This document shows positions 1-8,164 of a stretch of 64,000 bases of DNA, piece by piece (within the stretch, counting starts at the first letter, position 1; each line of letters begins with the position of its first letter). This DNA comes from Zeimonas sp046347945 (GTDB lineage Bacteria > Pseudomonadota > Gammaproteobacteria > Burkholderiales > Burkholderiaceae_E). The position numbers and the translations under genes were made by a program. Where the stretch lies: the NCBI GenBank assembly GCA_046347945.1, contig JAXMFB010000004.1, positions 124,001 to 188,000 of the forward strand. Reading direction: 5' to 3'. The notes under the pieces are model-generated. The model did no database searches and was not told the DNA's origin. It was given only the letters and a program-made list of their open reading frames with translations.

Positions 1-1294
1 ACACGTGGCCGACCTCGATGCCGCGCTGGATCGCCAGCGTGCCCTTGCCGTCGGGAGACGGGTCGCCGGCCTGCACGTTGCGGATGTCGGCCACGATCGG
101 CTCGGGCAGGTCGCGGCCCCAGTTCACGCCGGTGTAGTGGAAGCCCTCGTCGTTCGCGCCGCAGACGAAGTCGTGCATCGCGGCGACCGTCCGGTCGGCC
201 AGCACCTGCACCGGCCTGCGGGGGCCGATCGGGCCGAGGTAGCCCGGCGGCGAACCGAAGTGCTCGACGATCTCGGACTCGGTGGCGAAGCGGAAGCCTT
301 CGAGCCCCGGCACCTTGCCGGCCTTGACCTCGTTCAGTTGGTGGTCTCCGCGCACCAGCAGCAGCCAGATCGCGGTGCCGACGATCCGCGGGGCGCCGGC
401 GAAGTCCTGCGCGCCGTCCTTGACCGGCTCGCGCTCGTCGACGGCCAGCACGATCGACTTCACGGTCCGCGCCAGCGGCAGGCCGAGCAGCTCGGCGACC
501 TCCTCGCACTTCTCGCGCGACGGCGTCGGCGTCTTCGCGAGCGGCTCGGCGGGCGCGCCGCGCTGCGCGATGAGGGGCAGCGCCTCGGCCAGCTCGACGT
601 TGGCCGCGTAGTCGGAGTCGGGGCACCAGGCGATCGCGTCCTCGCCCGTCTCGGCGATGACCTGGAACTCGTGGCTGGCCGAGCCGCCGATCGCGCCGGT
701 GTCGGCCGCCACCGCGCGGAACGTGAGGCCCATCCGCGTGAAGATCGCCACGTAGGCGTCGTACATCGCCTTGTAGCTCGCGAGCGCCGACGCGTGGTCG
801 CGGTCGAACGAGTAGGCGTCCTTCATCGTGAACTCGCGCCCGCGCATCACGCCGAAGCGCGGCCGGCGCTCGTCGCGGAACTTCGTCTGGATGTGATAGA
901 AGTTCTTCGGCATCTGGCGGTAGCTGCGGATCTCGTTGCGGGCGATGTCGGTGATCGCTTCTTCCGAGGTCGGCTGCACGATGAAGTCGCGCTGGTGCCT
1001 GTCCTTGATGCGCAGCAGCTCGGGCCCGTATTTGTCCCACCGCCCCGACTCGATCCACAATTCGGCCGGCTGGACGACCGGCATCAGCAGTTCGATCGCC
1101 CCCGCCCGGTTCATCTCCTCGCGGATGATCGCCTCGATCTTCCGGATGACCCGCAGCCCCAGCGGCATGTAGTTGTAGATGCCGCCGGCGAGCTTGCGGA
1201 TCATGCCCGCGCGCGTCATCAGCCGGTGGCTGACGACCTCGGCGTCGGCGGGCGCTTCCTTCAGGGTCGAGAGGTGGAATCGGGAGGCTTTCAT
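1..1294 (-). CDS. proS: Prolyl-tRNA synthetase (partial, 3' end outside window)
   Basis: Cytoplasmic class II aminoacyl-tRNA synthetase that charges tRNA-Pro with proline. Read on the minus strand from the ATG at 1294, the protein begins MKASRFHLSTLKEAPADAEV and contains typical ProS blocks: TRAGMIRKLAGGIYNYMPLG in the N-terminal catalytic core, FRDERRPRFGVMRGREF (class II motif 2 region) and the start of the YbaK-like editing insertion. About 431 residues are visible of roughly 575 expected, so the anticodon-binding C-terminus lies off the left edge. The gene diverges from rppH with about 90 bp between start codons, as in other Burkholderiales. Identity is certain; only the 3' end is missing. 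Confidence 0.97.
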   Translation of the reverse strand, partial: MKASRFHLSTLKEAPADAEVVSHRLMTRAGMIRKLAGGIYNYMPLGLRVIRKIEAIIREEMNRAGAIELLMPVVQPAELWIESGRWDKYGPELLRIKDRHQRDFIVQPTSEEAITDIARNEIRSYRQMPKNFYHIQTKFRDERRPRFGVMRGREFTMKDAYSFDRDHASALASYKAMYDAYVAIFTRMGLTFRAVAADTGAIGGSASHEFQVIAETGEDAIAWCPDSDYAANVELAEALPLIAQRGAPAEPLAKTPTPSREKCEEVAELLGLPLARTVKSIVLAVDEREPVKDGAQDFAGAPRIVGTAIWLLLVRGDHQLNEVKAGKVPGLEGFRFATESEIVEHFGSPPGYLGPIGPRRPVQVLADRTVAAMHDFVCGANDEGFHYTGVNWGRDLPEPIVADIRNVQAGDPSPDGKGTLAIQRGIEVGHV

Positions 1295-1321
1295 GCGTAA
1301 TCCGGAGTGGGGCGATCGCCG

Positions 1322-1353
1322 TTGCACCAGCGCGCGCGACGGCTCTATATAAT
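1322..1353 (+). promoter_or_regulatory. Candidate rppH promoter
   Basis: A perfect TATAAT hexamer lies at 1348-1353, 34 bases before the rppH ATG. A TTGCAC box sits at 1322-1327, but the 20-bp spacer is longer than ideal, so only the -10 element is convincing. Confidence 0.4.
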
Positions 1354-1387
1354 CGTTTCAATTGTATGGGATCGAGGGGTGCGGGCC

Positions 1388-1969
1388 ATGCTGGACCGTG
1401 ACGGCTATCGCCCCAACGTCGGCATCATCCTGGTCAATTCGAGGAACGAGGTCTTCTGGGGAAAGCGGGTTCGCGAGCACTCGTGGCAGTTTCCGCAGGG
1501 CGGCATCAAGCGCGGCGAATCGCCCGAACAGGCGATGTACCGCGAGCTGCACGAGGAAGTCGGGCTGCGTCCCGAGCACGTCCGCATCGTCGGCCGCACC
1601 CGCGACTGGCTGCGCTACGACGTGCCGGAGCACTGGGTGCGGCGCGAGTGGCGCGGCCACTACCGCGGGCAGAAGCAGATCTGGTTCCTGCTGCGACTGG
1701 TCGGTCGCGACTACGACGTCGACCTGCGCGCCTCGGACCACCCGGAGTTCGATGCCTGGCGTTGGAACGACTACTGGGTGCCGCTCGACGCGGTGATCGA
1801 GTTCAAGCGCGAGGTCTATAGCCAGGCGCTGAACGAGCTGGCGCGCATGCTGTTCCATCGCGGCGAGCAGCGCGCCGGCTTCCCCGAGGCCAGCCGCTAC
1901 CTGCGCGGGCGCACCCGCGCGCGGCACCGGCACGTGGAAGCGCCGGCCGACGAGGCCGAGCGCGGCTGA
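1388..1969 (+). CDS. rppH: RNA pyrophosphohydrolase RppH (Nudix)
   Basis: 193-residue Nudix hydrolase that removes pyrophosphate from the 5' triphosphate of mRNAs and so triggers RNase E decay. The Nudix box runs from G38 to L60 (GGIKRGESPEQAMYRELHEE and following VGL), with the catalytic REXXEE glutamates. The N-terminus MLDRDGYRPNVGI matches the family start, so I chose the ATG at 1388 rather than upstream in-frame codons. The C-terminal tail after residue 160 is basic and less conserved. Placed head to head with proS, the standard betaproteobacterial arrangement. Confidence 0.93.
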   Translation: MLDRDGYRPNVGIILVNSRNEVFWGKRVREHSWQFPQGGIKRGESPEQAMYRELHEEVGLRPEHVRIVGRTRDWLRYDVPEHWVRREWRGHYRGQKQIWFLLRLVGRDYDVDLRASDHPEFDAWRWNDYWVPLDAVIEFKREVYSQALNELARMLFHRGEQRAGFPEASRYLRGRTRARHRHVEAPADEAERG

Positions 1970-1970
1970 C

Positions 1971-2915
1971 TCAGGCCGGCGTCGGCAGCGGCCGCCCCGC
2001 GGCCCAGGCCGCCAGGTTCTCCAGCACCAGGCGCCCCATCGCGGCGCGCGTCGGATGCGTCGCGCTGCCCTGGTGCGGCTGCAGCACGACGCTGTCCAGC
2101 GCCAGCAGTTCGGCGGGAACGTTCGGCTCGTCGTCGAACACGTCGAGGCCGGCCGCGCCGAGCCGTCCCGCGACCAGCAGTTCGACCAGCGCCGGCTGGT
2201 CGACCACCGACCCGCGGGCGATGTTCACGAAGACGCCCTCGGGCCCCAGTGCCTCGAGCGCGGAGCGCGACACCAGCTTCGCCGTGGCGGCCCCCCCGGG
2301 GCACGCGGCAACCAGCACGTCGGCCCATCCGGCGAGCGCCACGATGTCGTCGAAGTAGCGATGGTCGACGCCCGTCTTGCGGCGCGGACCGAAATACCCG
2401 AGCTCGGTGTCGAACGCCGCGCAGCGTCGCGCGATCGCCGCCCCGATGCGGCCCAGGCCGACGATGCCGATCCTGCGCCGCTGCAGGCTCTGCGTGAGGC
2501 CCATCGGCCCCTTCGCCCAGCGCCCCTCGCGAACGAACCGGTCCCCCTGCGGGATGCGGCGCACGGCCGCGAGCAGCAGCGCCAGCGCGAGATCGGCGAC
2601 GTCCTCGGTCAGCACGTCGGGCGTGTTGGTCACCGCGATGCCGCGGCTGCGGCAGGCGCCCAGGTCGATCGCGTCGACGCCGACGCCGAAGTTGGCGACC
2701 AGTTCGAGCCGCGGCAGCCGCTCGATCGTCGCGCGATCGATCCCGCGGCCCGAGTGCGTGACGACCGCGCGGCATTCGCCGGCGAGCGCGTCGAGCCGCG
2801 CACCGGCGTCGTCGGCCTCCCAGAGGCGAACCACGCGGTAGCCCGCCTCGAGCTCGGCCTGCGTCGGCGGATACAGCGGCGCCAGCAGCAGCACCGGCGA
2901 CCCGACCGCGCTCAC
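1971..2915 (-). CDS. D-2-hydroxyacid dehydrogenase, NAD(P)-dependent
   Basis: 314-residue oxidoreductase of the D-isomer-specific 2-hydroxyacid dehydrogenase family (glyoxylate/hydroxypyruvate reductase-like), interconverting a 2-keto acid and a D-2-hydroxyacid. The nucleotide-binding GLGRIG motif is at residues 153-158. The catalytic triad is visible as Arg234 (NIARGS), Glu263 (DDEP) and His281 (PHQGS). The start is a GTG at 2915 that overlaps the TGA of the preceding FAH-family gene (GTGA), so the two are translationally coupled. The substrate cannot be read from sequence; pairing with a FAH-family enzyme suggests catabolism of a sugar acid or keto acid. Confidence 0.88.
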   Translation of the reverse strand: MSAVGSPVLLLAPLYPPTQAELEAGYRVVRLWEADDAGARLDALAGECRAVVTHSGRGIDRATIERLPRLELVANFGVGVDAIDLGACRSRGIAVTNTPDVLTEDVADLALALLLAAVRRIPQGDRFVREGRWAKGPMGLTQSLQRRRIGIVGLGRIGAAIARRCAAFDTELGYFGPRRKTGVDHRYFDDIVALAGWADVLVAACPGGAATAKLVSRSALEALGPEGVFVNIARGSVVDQPALVELLVAGRLGAAGLDVFDDEPNVPAELLALDSVVLQPHQGSATHPTRAAMGRLVLENLAAWAAGRPLPTPA

Positions 2916-3760
2916 GCCCGGAACCTCACGACGCGCTGCGTCTGCGTGCCCAGCCCCTCGATCCCGGCGGTGATCACGTCGCCCGGCTTCAGGAACCGCT
3001 GCGGCTTCATGCCCAGGCCCACGCCGGGCGGCGTGCCGGTGGTGATCAGGTCGCCGGGGTTCAGCGTCATGAACTGGCTGACGTAGGAGACCAGCGTCGC
3101 GCAGTCGAAGACCATCGTCTTCGTGTTGCCGCGCTGGCGCCTCTCGCCGTTGACGTCGAGCCACATGGCCAGGTTCTGCGGGTTCTTCACCTCGTCGGCA
3201 GTCAGGATCCACGGCCCGATCGGCCCGAAGGTATCGCAGCCCTTGCCCTTGTCCCAGGTGCCGTTGCGCTCGAGCTGGTACTCGCGCTCGGACACGTCGT
3301 TGACCAGCAGGTAGCCGGCGACGTGCTTCAGCGCGTCCTTCTTCGTCACGTAGCGCGCGCGCGTGCCGATCACGATGCCCAGCTCGACCTCCCAGTCGGT
3401 CTTGACCGAGCCCCTGGGCAGCATCACGTCGTCGTCGGGGCCGACGATCGAGCTCAGCGCCTTGTGGAAGACGATCGGCTCCTTCGGTACCGGCGCGCCG
3501 GTTTCGGCTGCGTGGTCCGAATAGTTCAGGCCGATCGCGACGAACTTGGTCGTTCCGGTGAGTGGCGGCCCGAACCGCGGCTTGCCGCGCACGGCGGGCA
3601 GACGCTCGGCCTTCAGTTTCGCGAGCTTCGCGAACCCCCTCGGCGACAGCTGCTCGGGGCCGATGTCGGGCACGACTGCCGAGAGGTCGCGCAGCCTTCC
3701 TTCGGCGTCGATCAGTCCGGGCTTCTCCTTGCCGGGTCTTCCGTAGCGCACGAGTTTCAT
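2912..3760 (-). CDS. Fumarylacetoacetate hydrolase (FAH) family protein
   Basis: 282-residue protein of the FAH superfamily, which hydrolyses C-C bonds of, or isomerises or decarboxylates, 2,4-diketo acids using a divalent metal. Conserved elements: GLNYSDHAAE at 77-86, metal ligands Glu124 and Glu126 in DWEVELGIVIG, Asp155 in LVNDVSERE, and TGTPPGVGLGMKP near residue 240. Its length and the short N-terminal domain resemble the ureidoglycolate lyase / 2,4-diketo-3-deoxy-L-fuconate hydrolase-like branch, not true fumarylacetoacetase. It overlaps the ABC exporter stop by ATGA upstream and the dehydrogenase GTG downstream. The exact substrate is unknown. Confidence 0.85.
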   Translation of the reverse strand: MKLVRYGRPGKEKPGLIDAEGRLRDLSAVVPDIGPEQLSPRGFAKLAKLKAERLPAVRGKPRFGPPLTGTTKFVAIGLNYSDHAAETGAPVPKEPIVFHKALSSIVGPDDDVMLPRGSVKTDWEVELGIVIGTRARYVTKKDALKHVAGYLLVNDVSEREYQLERNGTWDKGKGCDTFGPIGPWILTADEVKNPQNLAMWLDVNGERRQRGNTKTMVFDCATLVSYVSQFMTLNPGDLITTGTPPGVGLGMKPQRFLKPGDVITAGIEGLGTQTQRVVRFRA

Positions 3761-5598
3761 GGGGTCTCCAGGTGGGAATCGAACTGTATCGCGGCCAGCC
3801 GCGCGTAGAGGCCGCCGCGCTCGACCAGCTCGGCGTGCGTGCCGACGTCGACGACGCGGCCGCGCTCGAGGACGACGATCCGGTCGGCGCCGACCACGGT
3901 CGCGAGCCGGTGCGCGATGACGAGCGTGGTACGCCCGCGCATCGCGCGCTCGAGCGCCGCCTGCACCGCACGCTCGCTCTCGGCGTCGAGCGCGCTGGTC
4001 GCCTCGTCGAGCAGCAGCAGCGGCGGGTTCTTCAGCAGCGCCCGCGCGATCGCGATGCGCTGGCGCTGGCCTCCCGACAGGCGCACGCCGCGCTCGCCGA
4101 GGAAGGTGCGATAGCCGTCCGGAAGCTTCTCGATGAACTCGTGCGCGCGCGCCGCCTTCGCCGCCTCGATCACCTCGTCGTCCGTTGCGTCGAGCCGCCC
4201 GTAGCGGATGTTCTGCATCGCGTCGGCCGAGAACACGACGCTGTCCTGAGAGACCAGTCCGATCGCGCCGCGCAGGTCGGCCGGGTCGAGCCGGCGCAGG
4301 TCGATGCCGTCGAGCCGGATCGTGCCCGAGGACGGATCGTGGAAACGCAACAGCAGCTGGAACAGCGTCGTCTTGCCGGCGCCCGAGGGCCCGACCAGCG
4401 CGACCGTCTCGCCGGCGGCGATCTCGAGCGTCACGTGATCGAGCGCGCGCTCGTCCGGCCGCGACGGGTAGCTGAACGCGACCGACTCGAAGCCGATCCG
4501 CGCGCCGCGACCCGAAGGCGCCAGCCGCTCAGGTCGGGCCGGCGCGCGGATCGCCGGCTCGGCCTCGAGCAACTCGAGCAGCCGCTCGGTGGCACCGGCG
4601 GCGCGCTGCACGTCGCCCAGCACCTCGGCGATCGCGCCGGTGGCGCCGGCCACCAGCGCCGCGTAGAGAATGAACTGCGTGAGCAGGCCGGCGGTCAGGC
4701 GCCCTTCCAGCACCGCGTGCGCGCCCAGCCACAGCACGAACACGATCGCGCCGAACACCAGCACGATCGCCAGCGCGGTGAGCAGCGAGCGGGCACGCAC
4801 GCGCCGGATCGCGCTGGCGAAGGCCGACTCGGTCGACTCGCCGAAGCGCTTCGCCTCGAGCGGCTCGCGCGCGTACGCCTGGACGATCTGGATCGCGTTC
4901 AGCGTCTCGCCGGCCAGCGCGCTGCTGTCCGCCAAGGCGTCCTGGCTCACGCGCGAGAGCCGGCGAACGCGCCGCCCGAACACCAGGATCGGCAGCACCA
5001 CCAGCAGCAGCAGCCCGACGATGATCGACGCGAGTTGCGGGCTGGTCACGATCAGCATCACCAGCGCGCCGACGAACAGCAACGCGTTGCGCAATCCGAG
5101 CGAGATGCTGGTGCCCACCAGCGTCTGGATCAGCGTCGTGTCGGTGCTCAGGCGCGAGAGCACTTCGCCGGTCTTCAGCGTCTCGAAGAAGCGCGCGTCC
5201 TGCCGCAACACCTGGCGGTAGACCGCGCGCCGCAGGTCGGCGGTGACGCGCTCGCCCAGCCACGAGACGCTGTAGAAGCGCAGCGCGGTGCCCAGCGCGA
5301 GCACCACCGCGACGCCGAACAGCGCGAGGAACCAGAGGTTGACGTTGGCCCGCTCGGAAGCCACCGCGCGCGCGGCGAAGCCCACGTCGATCATCTGCCG
5401 GAACGCGATCGGCACCACCAGCGTCGCCACCGCCGCGACCAGCAGCGCGATCGCCGCCACGGCCACCCGCGCGCGATAGGGCGCCATGAACGGCCACAGC
5501 GCGCGCAGCACCGACAGCGAGCTGCGCTGCGCGGCGCCGGGGAACGAAGGATCCGGGGCGGTCGAGGCGGGGCCGGCGGAAGTCATGGGGCGAAGCAT
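3757..5598 (-). CDS. ABC exporter, fused membrane and ATPase domains (MsbA-like)
   Basis: 613-residue half-transporter of the inner membrane. Six hydrophobic segments span about residues 35-330 (type IV exporter fold). The nucleotide-binding domain follows, with Walker A GPSGAGKT at 403-410, signature LSGGQ at 507-511 and Walker B Asp531-Glu532. This layout matches the MsbA/LmrA-type lipid or drug exporters that act as homodimers. Starts at 5598 (GGAG eight bases upstream) or at the in-frame ATG at 5586; I keep the first. The stop overlaps the next gene's ATG (ATGA). The substrate is not inferable; it is probably not the essential lipid A flippase, because it lacks the usual lpxK neighbour. 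Confidence 0.88.
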   Translation of the reverse strand: MLRPMTSAGPASTAPDPSFPGAAQRSSLSVLRALWPFMAPYRARVAVAAIALLVAAVATLVVPIAFRQMIDVGFAARAVASERANVNLWFLALFGVAVVLALGTALRFYSVSWLGERVTADLRRAVYRQVLRQDARFFETLKTGEVLSRLSTDTTLIQTLVGTSISLGLRNALLFVGALVMLIVTSPQLASIIVGLLLLVVLPILVFGRRVRRLSRVSQDALADSSALAGETLNAIQIVQAYAREPLEAKRFGESTESAFASAIRRVRARSLLTALAIVLVFGAIVFVLWLGAHAVLEGRLTAGLLTQFILYAALVAGATGAIAEVLGDVQRAAGATERLLELLEAEPAIRAPARPERLAPSGRGARIGFESVAFSYPSRPDERALDHVTLEIAAGETVALVGPSGAGKTTLFQLLLRFHDPSSGTIRLDGIDLRRLDPADLRGAIGLVSQDSVVFSADAMQNIRYGRLDATDDEVIEAAKAARAHEFIEKLPDGYRTFLGERGVRLSGGQRQRIAIARALLKNPPLLLLDEATSALDAESERAVQAALERAMRGRTTLVIAHRLATVVGADRIVVLERGRVVDVGTHAELVERGGLYARLAAIQFDSHLETP

Positions 5599-5670
5599 AA
5601 GCGATGCTCCGCCCGATCGGTCACGTCGGCGGCGGGCCCGTCGCCCGGTCGGCGTGGTCGCTGCCCGCGC

Positions 5671-7077
5671 TCAGCCTGCGGAGGGCCGCGTCATCGCCTG
5701 CGGACGCACCCAGGCGTCGAACTGTTCGGCGCTCACGTGGCCGAGCGCGAGCGCCGCCTCGCGCAGCGTGCTGCCTTCGCGGTGCGCCTTCTTCGCGATC
5801 TCGGCTGCGCGCTCGTAGCCGATGTGCGGCGCGAGCGCGGTGACCAGCATCAGCGATCGCTCGAGCAGCTCGGCAATGCGCGCGCGATCGGGCTCGATAC
5901 CCGCCGCGCAGTGCCGTTCGAAGCTCGCCATGCCGTCGGCGAGCAGCCGCAGGCTCTGCAGCAGGTTGTGCGCAACGAGGGGCTGGAACACGTTGAGTTC
6001 GAAGTTGCCCGAGGCCGCGCCGACGCCGATCGCGACGTCGTTGCCGAGCACCTGCGCGCACAGCATCGTCATCGCCTCGCACTGCGTCGGGTTCACCTTG
6101 CCCGGCATGATCGAGCTGCCGGGCTCGTTCTCGGGTATGCGGATCTCGCCCAGCCCCGAGCGCGGGCCGCTGGCCAGCCAGCGCACGTCGTTGGCGATCT
6201 TCGTCAGCGCTGCCGCCAGCGCGCGCAGCCCGCCGTGCAGCGCCACGACCGGCTCGTGGCCTGCAAGCGCCGCGAACCGGTTCGGTGCGAGCGCGAACGG
6301 CAACGACAGCCGCGCAGCGAGCTGTTCGGCGACGCGTGCACCGAATTCGGGGTGCGTGTTCAGCCCGGTACCCACCGCGGTGCCGCCGATCGCGAGTTCG
6401 CAGACCGCCGGCAGCGCGCGCGCGACCGCGTCGCGGGCGCGCGCGAGCTGGGCGACCCAGCCCGAAATCTCCTGGCCGAGCGTGAGGGGCGTCGCATCCT
6501 GCAGGTGCGTCCGGCCGATCTTCACGATGTCGGCGAACGCGTCCGACTTGCCCTGCAGCGTCGCGCGCAACGCGTCGAGTGCGGGCAGCAGGCGCTGCGC
6601 CACCGCGCGCGCCGCCGCCACGTGGATCGACGTGGGCACCACGTCGTTCGACGACTGCCCGAGGTTCACCTCGTCGTTCGGGTGCACCAGGCGCCGCGGG
6701 CCGCGCTCGCCGCCGAGCAGCTCGGACGCGCGGTTGGCCAGCACCTCGTTCACGTTCATGTTGGTCTGCGTGCCCGAGCCCGTCTGCCAGACCGACAGCG
6801 GGAACTCGTCGCGATGCTTCCCGTCGAGCACCTCGTCGGCGGCCTGGACGATCGCCTGTGCCTTCGCGTCGTCGAGCAGGCCGAGGTCGCGATTGGCGAT
6901 CGCCGCCGCGCGCTTGACCTCGCCCAGCGCGGCCACCAGTTCCCCGGGCATCCGCTCGGTCGAGATCGCGAAGAACTGCAGCGAACGCTGGGTCTGCGCG
7001 CCCCACAGCCGCTCGGCGGGCACGTCGATCGGCCCGAAGGTGTCGCGCTCGGTGCGATGCGCGGATTGCCCAGCCAT
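5671..7077 (-). CDS. fumC: Class II fumarate hydratase
   Basis: 468-residue homotetrameric, iron-independent fumarase that interconverts fumarate and L-malate in the TCA cycle. The family signature GSSIMPGKVNP is at 320-330. The substrate-binding blocks SGTQTNMNVNEV (101-112) and QSSNDVVPTS (141-150) and the catalytic-loop HLQDATPLTLGQ are intact. Full family length. The start ATG at 7077 has a strong AAGGAGG ribosome site. It lies 74 bp downstream of the DapA-family gene and 72 bp upstream of the ABC exporter, all on the minus strand, so it may be part of a longer transcript. Confidence 0.97.
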   Translation of the reverse strand: MAGQSAHRTERDTFGPIDVPAERLWGAQTQRSLQFFAISTERMPGELVAALGEVKRAAAIANRDLGLLDDAKAQAIVQAADEVLDGKHRDEFPLSVWQTGSGTQTNMNVNEVLANRASELLGGERGPRRLVHPNDEVNLGQSSNDVVPTSIHVAAARAVAQRLLPALDALRATLQGKSDAFADIVKIGRTHLQDATPLTLGQEISGWVAQLARARDAVARALPAVCELAIGGTAVGTGLNTHPEFGARVAEQLAARLSLPFALAPNRFAALAGHEPVVALHGGLRALAAALTKIANDVRWLASGPRSGLGEIRIPENEPGSSIMPGKVNPTQCEAMTMLCAQVLGNDVAIGVGAASGNFELNVFQPLVAHNLLQSLRLLADGMASFERHCAAGIEPDRARIAELLERSLMLVTALAPHIGYERAAEIAKKAHREGSTLREAALALGHVSAEQFDAWVRPQAMTRPSAG

Positions 7078-7151
7078 GACGTTCCTCCTTGTCGATTCCG
7101 TTTCAAGCGGGCCGTTTGCGCGCCCTCGGGGGCCCTTCGCCCGGTCGGCCG

Positions 7152-8039
7152 CTACAGCGCGCCGATCGCACCCAGCGCCGCCCTGACCTCCTCGATGCCG
7201 GCCGGCGTCAATGGCGCCTGAGGTCGCAGCGGCGCGCCGACCGCATAACCCTGCAGTTCGAGCCCGCCCTTGATGCACGCCGCGAGGTTGTGCCTGGCGA
7301 ACGCCTGGTTCAGCGCCCAGAGCGGCCGCTGCAGCGCCATCGCCGCGGACCAGTCGCCGCGGCGGCATGCCTCGTACAGCGCCACGCTCTGGCGCGGCGC
7401 GACGCACGCCGGACCGGCCATCCAGCCGACGCCGCCGATCAGCATGACGCAGGCGGGAACGTGCGCCGACGCCGCGAACACCTGCATCCGGCCCTCGACG
7501 CGGTTGATGATCGACAGCAGCCGCCCCGTGTTGGACGACGCGTCCTTGAGGTAGCGGATGTTCGGCACGCGACTCAGCCGCTCGATCACCGGCAGGCTCA
7601 GGTCCGAGCGCTGGAAGTTCGGGTTCGTGTAGAGCACGACCGGCAGGCCGACCGACTTGCCGATCGCCTCGAAGTAGGCGTAGACGCCCTCGTCGTCGAT
7701 CGGGAAATACGCCTCGAGGATCGCGAGGATGCCGTCGACGCCCATCCGCTCGAAGGTGCGGGCGCGCGACTCGGCCTGTGCGATCGTCGTCGAGGCCACG
7801 CCGGCCACCACCGGCACGCGGCCCTTCGCCGCCTCGATGACGACTTCGACCACGCGGCGCTGCTGCTCCCACGACAGGTAGGCGAATTCGCCGGTCGATC
7901 CCAGCGGCGCGAGGCCGTGCACGCCGGCCGCGATCAGGTCTTCGCACAGCCGCGCCAGCACGTCCTCCCTGACGTGGCCGGCCGGATCGATCGGCGAGAC
8001 GAGGTAGGGAAAGACGCCGTGAAAGGATTGCTCGGACAT
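7152..8039 (-). CDS. Dihydrodipicolinate synthase (DapA) family lyase/synthase
   Basis: 295-residue class I aldolase-fold (TIM barrel) protein. It keeps the GSTGE pyruvate-carboxylate motif at 47-51, the catalytic Tyr137 (LYTNPNF) and the Schiff-base Lys165 (YLKDASSN). The family includes true DapA, N-acetylneuraminate lyase and several keto-deoxy sugar-acid aldolases or dehydratases. The setting, away from lysine genes and next to fumC and upstream of FAH and hydroxyacid dehydrogenase genes, favours a catabolic aldolase/dehydratase over lysine synthesis. Start chosen at ATG 8039 (MSEQSFHGVFPYLVSP), where homology begins; an upstream in-frame codon at 8108 would add an unlikely 23 residues. 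Confidence 0.85.
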   Translation of the reverse strand: MSEQSFHGVFPYLVSPIDPAGHVREDVLARLCEDLIAAGVHGLAPLGSTGEFAYLSWEQQRRVVEVVIEAAKGRVPVVAGVASTTIAQAESRARTFERMGVDGILAILEAYFPIDDEGVYAYFEAIGKSVGLPVVLYTNPNFQRSDLSLPVIERLSRVPNIRYLKDASSNTGRLLSIINRVEGRMQVFAASAHVPACVMLIGGVGWMAGPACVAPRQSVALYEACRRGDWSAAMALQRPLWALNQAFARHNLAACIKGGLELQGYAVGAPLRPQAPLTPAGIEEVRAALGAIGAL

Positions 8040-8164
8040 CGTCGACTCTTGCGTGGTTCCGCAGGCGCGATTGTCGCCTTTTTTCGAGCCCGGCTCCGCG
8101 TCGCGCACGATGCGGCGCCGGGCCCCGTCGTCGACAATGTGTCCACCCAGGCCAGGAGTTGCGC

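Noticed and set aside
5..1300. Plus-strand open frame of 431 codons at the left edge
   Set aside because: The complementary strand encodes an intact proS segment; the plus-strand translation has no recognisable features.
3562..7221. Very long plus-strand open frame (about 1219 codons) antisense to the ABC exporter and fumC
   Set aside because: It is rich in Arg/Ala/Asp/Gln with no domain, and mirrors codon positions of well-identified minus-strand genes. Long antisense frames are expected at this GC content.
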